A stretch of 8,161 bases of DNA from Oscillospiraceae bacterium (GTDB lineage: Bacteria > Bacillota > Clostridia > Oscillospirales > Oscillospiraceae), in NCBI GenBank assembly GCA_031264545.1, contig JAISDV010000176.1:1-8161 (forward strand), in the 5' to 3' direction. The notes below the pieces were generated by a model that searched no databases, had not been told where the DNA came from, and saw only the letters and a list, made by a program, of their open reading frames with translations. Positions 5,620 to 8,161 of this stretch are shown here, in pieces; the first letter of the stretch is position 1; each line of letters begins with the position of its first letter. Made by a program: the position numbers and the translations under genes.

Positions 5620-6855
5620 ATGAGTGACGTCAGAGATTTAAGCCTTGCCCCTTTGGGCGAGAAGAAAATGGCGTGGGCATACAGGCATATGCCCGTGTTG
5701 AACAGCCTGGAAAAAACGTTCGAGGCGGAGAAGCCTTTCAAAGGACTGAAAATCACGCTTTCGATACACCTCGAGGCAAAGACGGCCTGCCTCTGCCGCG
5801 TACTTGAAAAGGGCGGCGCGGAAATGCATGTGACCGGCAGCAACCCGCTCTCGACCCAGGACGAGGTGACGGCGGCGTTGGCCGCCGGCGGCATGGACGT
5901 TCACGCTTATCACGGCGCGGCGCCCGAGGAGTATGAGCGGCATCTCTGCGCAGTGCTCGAAGCCGGGCCGGACATCATCATTGACGACGGCGGCGATCTT
6001 GTCCATCTGATCCATATGAAATATACCAATCTGATACCGAAGCTGCTCGGCGGATGTGAGGAAACGACTACCGGCGTGCAGCGCCTGAACATCATGGCAA
6101 AGGCAGGTGCGCTCCGCTTCCCGATGGTGGCCGTCAACAACGCCGGCTGCAAGTATCTGTTCGATAACCGATACGGCACGGGCCAGTCCGTTTTTGACGC
6201 GATCAATACCACGACGAACCTTATTATCGCCGGAAAAACCGTCGTTATTGCGGGTTATGGCTGGTGCGGCAAGGGCACGGCCCTGCGGGCGAAAGGACTG
6301 GGCGCGCGCGTCATCATCACGGAGATCGACCCGATCAAGGCGATCGAGGCCGTCATGGACGGCTTCGAGGTCATGCCGATGGCCGAGGCCGCAAAGCGCG
6401 GCGATATTTTTGTGACCGTTACCGGCTGCGAGGACGTGATCACAAGGGAGCACTTCACCGTAATGCAGGACGGCGCGATCCTCACCAACGCCGGACATTT
6501 TGACGTTGAAGTCAATCTTGTCCAGCTCGCGGAGCTGGCAAAGTCGCGCCGCGAGGCGCGGAAGAACATTGAAGGCTTCGTAATGGAAGACGGGCGCACG
6601 CTCTATGTCATCGGCGAGGGCAGGCTTGTCAATCTCGCCGCAGGAGACGGGCATCCGGCGGAGATCATGGACATGAGCTTTGCCATTCAAGCCCTCTCCG
6701 CGCGTTACCTTGTGCGGAATAAGGGCAAGCTGGCCGCGGACGTGATATCGGTTCCGCGTGAGGTGGACGAGGAGGTTGCGGCGATCAAGCTCCGTTCCCT
6801 CGGGATCACGCTGGATACGCTCACAGAGGCGCAGAAAGCCTATATCGGCTTATAA
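5620..6855 (+). CDS. ahcY: Adenosylhomocysteinase family enzyme (SAH or S-inosylhomocysteine hydrolase), Thermotoga/archaeal type
   Basis: This NAD-dependent cytosolic enzyme cleaves S-adenosylhomocysteine, or the deaminated S-inosylhomocysteine, to homocysteine plus nucleoside. It thereby relieves product inhibition of methyltransferases. From ATG 5620 it has 411 residues. The Rossmann motif GYGWCGKG is at 212-219. Catalytic residues match the human enzyme: His50 (H55), Asp in IDDGGD (about 122-126), Glu148 (E156), Lys178 (K186), Asp182 (D190), His293 (H301) and His345 (H353). The adenine-site stretch IHLEAKTA (49-56) differs from the human LHMTVETA: human T57 is Glu52 and E59 is Lys54. The human M351 position is Asp343. 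The protein ends at LTEAQKAYIGL and lacks the C-terminal tail with Lys and Tyr that reaches the neighbour's NAD in eukaryotic-type enzymes. ATG 5620 is preferred over GTG 5599 because AAAGGA lies at 5602-5607 and homologues begin like MSDVRDLSLAP. It probably shares the mtaD transcript. Family is certain; substrate preference is open. Confidence 0.95.
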   Translation: MSDVRDLSLAPLGEKKMAWAYRHMPVLNSLEKTFEAEKPFKGLKITLSIHLEAKTACLCRVLEKGGAEMHVTGSNPLSTQDEVTAALAAGGMDVHAYHGAAPEEYERHLCAVLEAGPDIIIDDGGDLVHLIHMKYTNLIPKLLGGCEETTTGVQRLNIMAKAGALRFPMVAVNNAGCKYLFDNRYGTGQSVFDAINTTTNLIIAGKTVVIAGYGWCGKGTALRAKGLGARVIITEIDPIKAIEAVMDGFEVMPMAEAAKRGDIFVTVTGCEDVITREHFTVMQDGAILTNAGHFDVEVNLVQLAELAKSRREARKNIEGFVMEDGRTLYVIGEGRLVNLAAGDGHPAEIMDMSFAIQALSARYLVRNKGKLAADVISVPREVDEEVAAIKLRSLGITLDTLTEAQKAYIGL

Positions 6856-6892
6856 AAGACGGCGCAAGTAAGGCATATCAATAAAAATCTTA

Positions 6893-7498
6893 TCATTTTT
6901 GCAGATTGAATGCCAGCGCCGCGGCGCAGTAGAGCAGTATGAGCGCCATGGCGATGTTGAACGGACGATTGTATTTCTTCAAAAATTTTTGGAGCAAGCC
7001 TCCAGCCGAGGCCCAGGTGATGCAGCCGGACAGACCGATCACTGTGAGGACGACTGCATGGAAAAAGAGGGCGGTCAGACTTGCTTCATACGGCAATACA
7101 TACCCCGTGTAGATGGTGATCGCATACAGGATGATTTTGACATTGACAAATTCCAGCAGAAACCCTTTCCAGAACGACATGCGCCTGTTTTCGCTCTCGT
7201 CCGGTTTGCTGAGCGCGACATGGACCGCAAGATATGCGATATAGGCCGCCCCAATATATTTGAGAACGCCGGTGACGGAGGGCATATACCTTGCCAGCTC
7301 ATAACAAAAGAGTGCGCAAAGGACCATAACGCATAAAAAACCGGCGGCTATTCCCATCAGGATGTCTTTGCCCCTGCGCCATCCGTTTTGGCTGACTGCG
7401 TAGAGCGCCACGATATTATTGGGACCCGGTGTAAAGGCGGTCACCAGCGCATATAGAGTAAGTACGACAGTATAATTGAAAAAAACATTTATATCCAT
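6893..7498 (-). CDS. LysE/RhtB-family amino-acid exporter
   Basis: Members of this family are small inner-membrane carriers that export amino acids such as lysine, arginine, homoserine or threonine. The 201-residue length is typical. The N-terminal signature TPGPNN is at residues 23-28 and the conserved mid-protein segment GFLLEFVNVK at 112-121, with NVK where many relatives have NPK. About six hydrophobic segments can be seen, near 8-28, 45-65, 73-93, 113-133, 145-165 and 180-198. Substrate cannot be read from sequence. ATG 7498 is preferred, but its GAGGAGG directly abuts the start codon, which is unusually tight. TTG 7513, five codons upstream, lacks a ribosome site. The gene converges on ahcY with 37 bases between them. 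Its GC content is lower than ahcY (rows counted at 43% and 53% against 65%), which suggests a separate origin. The nearby SAM-cycle genes make homocysteine, but a functional link is only speculation. Confidence 0.88.
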   Translation of the reverse strand: MDINVFFNYTVVLTLYALVTAFTPGPNNIVALYAVSQNGWRRGKDILMGIAAGFLCVMVLCALFCYELARYMPSVTGVLKYIGAAYIAYLAVHVALSKPDESENRRMSFWKGFLLEFVNVKIILYAITIYTGYVLPYEASLTALFFHAVVLTVIGLSGCITWASAGGLLQKFLKKYNRPFNIAMALILLYCAAALAFNLQK

Positions 7499-7519
7499 CC
7501 TCCTCTGTGCCAAAAGCGC

Positions 7520-7548
7520 ATTGAAGTAACAAAGAGAAAATTCGTTAA
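7520..7548 (-). promoter_or_regulatory. Candidate promoter for the LysE-type gene
   Basis: Read on the minus strand, TTAACG (7548-7543) and TTCAAT (7525-7520) are separated by exactly 17 bases, each matching its consensus at four of six positions. The start point would fall near 7513, just ahead of the ribosome site. A 6-bp inverted repeat, ATGCCT/AGGCAT (7548-7553 and 7560-7565), abuts the -35 and could be an operator. Confidence 0.35.
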
Positions 7549-7568
7549 TGCCTGTTTATAGGCATAGA

Positions 7569-7606
7569 CGCCGCCGCACACGCGCTTTCGTGGCGGCGGC
7601 GCTTTT
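7569..7606 (+). terminator. Rho-independent terminator reading rightward, with no plus-strand gene directly before it
   Basis: CGCCGCCG (7569-7576) pairs perfectly with CGGCGGCG (7594-7601), and CAC (7577-7579) with GTG (7590-7592) beyond a single bulged G. TTTT follows at 7603-7606. There is no T-run on the opposite side, so it works for rightward transcription. The nearest rightward gene is ahcY, which ends about 700 bases earlier beyond the oppositely oriented exporter. Confidence 0.75.
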
Positions 7607-7620
7607 AATTGTCTATTTTA

Positions 7621-7629
7621 TGCTATAAT
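7621..7629 (+). promoter_or_regulatory. Extended -10 promoter upstream of the response regulator
   Basis: TGCTATAAT carries a perfect TATAAT (7624-7629) with the extended TG motif (7621-7622). No good -35 sits at the right distance; that region is the T-tract of the preceding terminator. The start would be near 7636, giving a leader of about 95 bases. An AGGAGG at 7631-7636 has no start codon behind it and is probably coincidental. Confidence 0.55.
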
Positions 7630-7654
7630 CAGGAGGAAGCGCAAAAAACGCGTA

Positions 7655-7676
7655 TTAAACAATTCTTAAATAATTA
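7655..7676 (+). repeat. Tandem 11-bp repeat, candidate response-regulator binding site
   Basis: TTAAACAATTC (7655-7665) is followed immediately by TTAAATAATTA (7666-7676), nine of eleven positions identical. OmpR/PhoB-family regulators typically bind two direct half-sites 10-11 bp apart, and this pair lies 56 bases before the start of such a regulator. A TATTAT (7684-7689) downstream could be a dependent -10, placing the repeat over its -35. The patch is AT-rich, so chance similarity is not excluded. Confidence 0.45.
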
Positions 7677-7700
7677 CCCGATTTATTATTAAAGAGAATT

Positions 7701-7720
7701 TCGCCTATTATAGAAGGCGA
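7701..7720 (+). promoter_or_regulatory. Small hairpin just before the response-regulator ribosome site
   Basis: TCGCCT (7701-7706) pairs with AGGCGA (7715-7720) around an 8-base loop. The stem runs directly into the GGGGGG ribosome site (7721-7726), and outward T-G wobbles could occlude part of it. It might modulate translation, or be a dyad bound by a protein. No homology to a known element is recognised. Confidence 0.35.
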
Positions 7721-7731
7721 GGGGGGCATAT

Positions 7732-8161
7732 ATGTATACTATTTTGATCTGTGACGATGAAAAGGACATCGTCAACGCGCTCAAAATTTACCTTGCGGAG
7801 CCGGGGTATACGCTGCTGGAAGCCTATACGGGCAGAGAGGCGCTGAACATCATTGGCCGCCGGGAGGTGCATTTGGTCTTGCTGGACATCATGATGCCGG
7901 AAATGGACGGTATTTCCGCGATGGTCAAGATCCGGGAGCGCAGCAATGTTCCGGTGATCCTGCTGACCGCAAAGAGCGAGGACACCGACAAGGTGCTCGG
8001 GCTGAACGTCGGCGCGGATGATTATATCACCAAGCCCTTTAACCCGGTCGAGGTCGCGGCGCGGGTGAAATCACAGCTTCGGCGCTATATGCAGCTTGGG
8101 GGCGGCCGGATCAGGCCGCAGACGCTCCGTATCGGCGGCATCGAGCTGGACGACAAGGCGA
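7732..8161 (+). CDS. OmpR/VanR-type response regulator, 3' end outside window
   Basis: The frame opens at ATG 7732 behind GAGGGGGG (7719-7726) and runs off the right edge, giving 143 residues and two-thirds of a typical 225-235-residue regulator. The receiver domain (about 1-120) is complete: acidic pair Asp8-Asp9, phosphoacceptor Asp52 in LLDIMMPEMDG, Thr79 in LLTAK, and Lys101 in ITKPFNP. The segment VGADDYITKPF followed by VEVAARVKSQLRRY closely resembles VanR-type regulators. After a glycine-rich linker (about 123-125) the sequence LRIGGIELDD marks the start of the winged-helix DNA-binding domain. A histidine kinase would be expected just beyond the edge. VanR-like regulators are very common in gut Clostridia and mostly unrelated to vancomycin resistance, so no such role is inferred. 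The tandem repeat at 7655-7676 may be its autoregulatory site. Confidence 0.93.
   Translation, partial: MYTILICDDEKDIVNALKIYLAEPGYTLLEAYTGREALNIIGRREVHLVLLDIMMPEMDGISAMVKIRERSNVPVILLTAKSEDTDKVLGLNVGADDYITKPFNPVEVAARVKSQLRRYMQLGGGRIRPQTLRIGGIELDDKA

Noticed and set aside
5638..6690. 350-codon open frame on the minus strand opposite ahcY
   Set aside because: It mirrors the AhcY codons, has no ribosome site and shows no recognisable domain; GC-rich coding sequence leaves such frames open by chance.
6883..6900. AAAAAT/ATTTTT inverted repeat as an ahcY or exporter terminator
   Set aside because: The stem is six A-T pairs with no G-C pair and partly overlaps the exporter coding end, so it is too weak to call.
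7631..7636. AGGAGG as the ribosome site of a small upstream open frame
   Set aside because: No ATG, GTG or TTG follows at a workable distance, and it lies at or before the likely transcription start.
7732..8161. Vancomycin-resistance regulator vanR
   Set aside because: The resemblance is to a very broad family of response regulators, and no van ligase, dehydrogenase or dipeptidase gene is in the window.

Overview
The window looks like chromosomal DNA from an endospore-forming, fairly GC-rich member of the Clostridia, probably Oscillospiraceae-like. The reasons are a full-length SpoIIE sporulation phosphatase, strong AGGAGG-type ribosome sites, a VanR-like response regulator, and SAM-cycle enzymes of the Thermotoga/archaeal sequence type. 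The placement is inference; nothing in the window names the organism.

Layout from left to right. Bases 2-1063 hold the 3' part of an S41-type (tail-specific protease-like) gene. It is visibly AT-richer than its neighbours, is open to the left edge, and is closed by a hairpin terminator. A 190-base gap leads to spoIIE (1285-3621), followed three bases later by a small single-membrane-segment protein of unknown function (to 4028) and a strong terminator. A well-formed promoter at 4165-4193 then drives mtaD (4261-5535, MTA/SAH deaminase family). After 84 bases comes ahcY (5620-6855, S-adenosyl/S-inosylhomocysteine hydrolase). A LysE/RhtB-type exporter lies convergently on the minus strand (6893-7498). 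The right end carries a plus-strand terminator, a promoter, a tandem 11-bp repeat and the first 143 codons of an OmpR/VanR-type response regulator cut by the window edge.

How the genes work together. SpoIIE and the small downstream protein are probably co-transcribed in sporulation. MtaD and AhcY form a plausible two-step route for clearing S-adenosylhomocysteine, the by-product of SAM-dependent methylation. Residues at the adenine site of AhcY suggest the route may run through S-inosylhomocysteine. The S41 gene, the exporter and the response regulator have no evident link to these units.

I see no CRISPR array, tRNA, rRNA, insertion sequence or phage module. Most genes are recognisable families. 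The observations most worth following are the deaminase-hydrolase pairing, the S41 protein lacking the usual catalytic lysine, the unnamed protein after SpoIIE, and a plus-strand terminator stranded beyond the antisense exporter gene.
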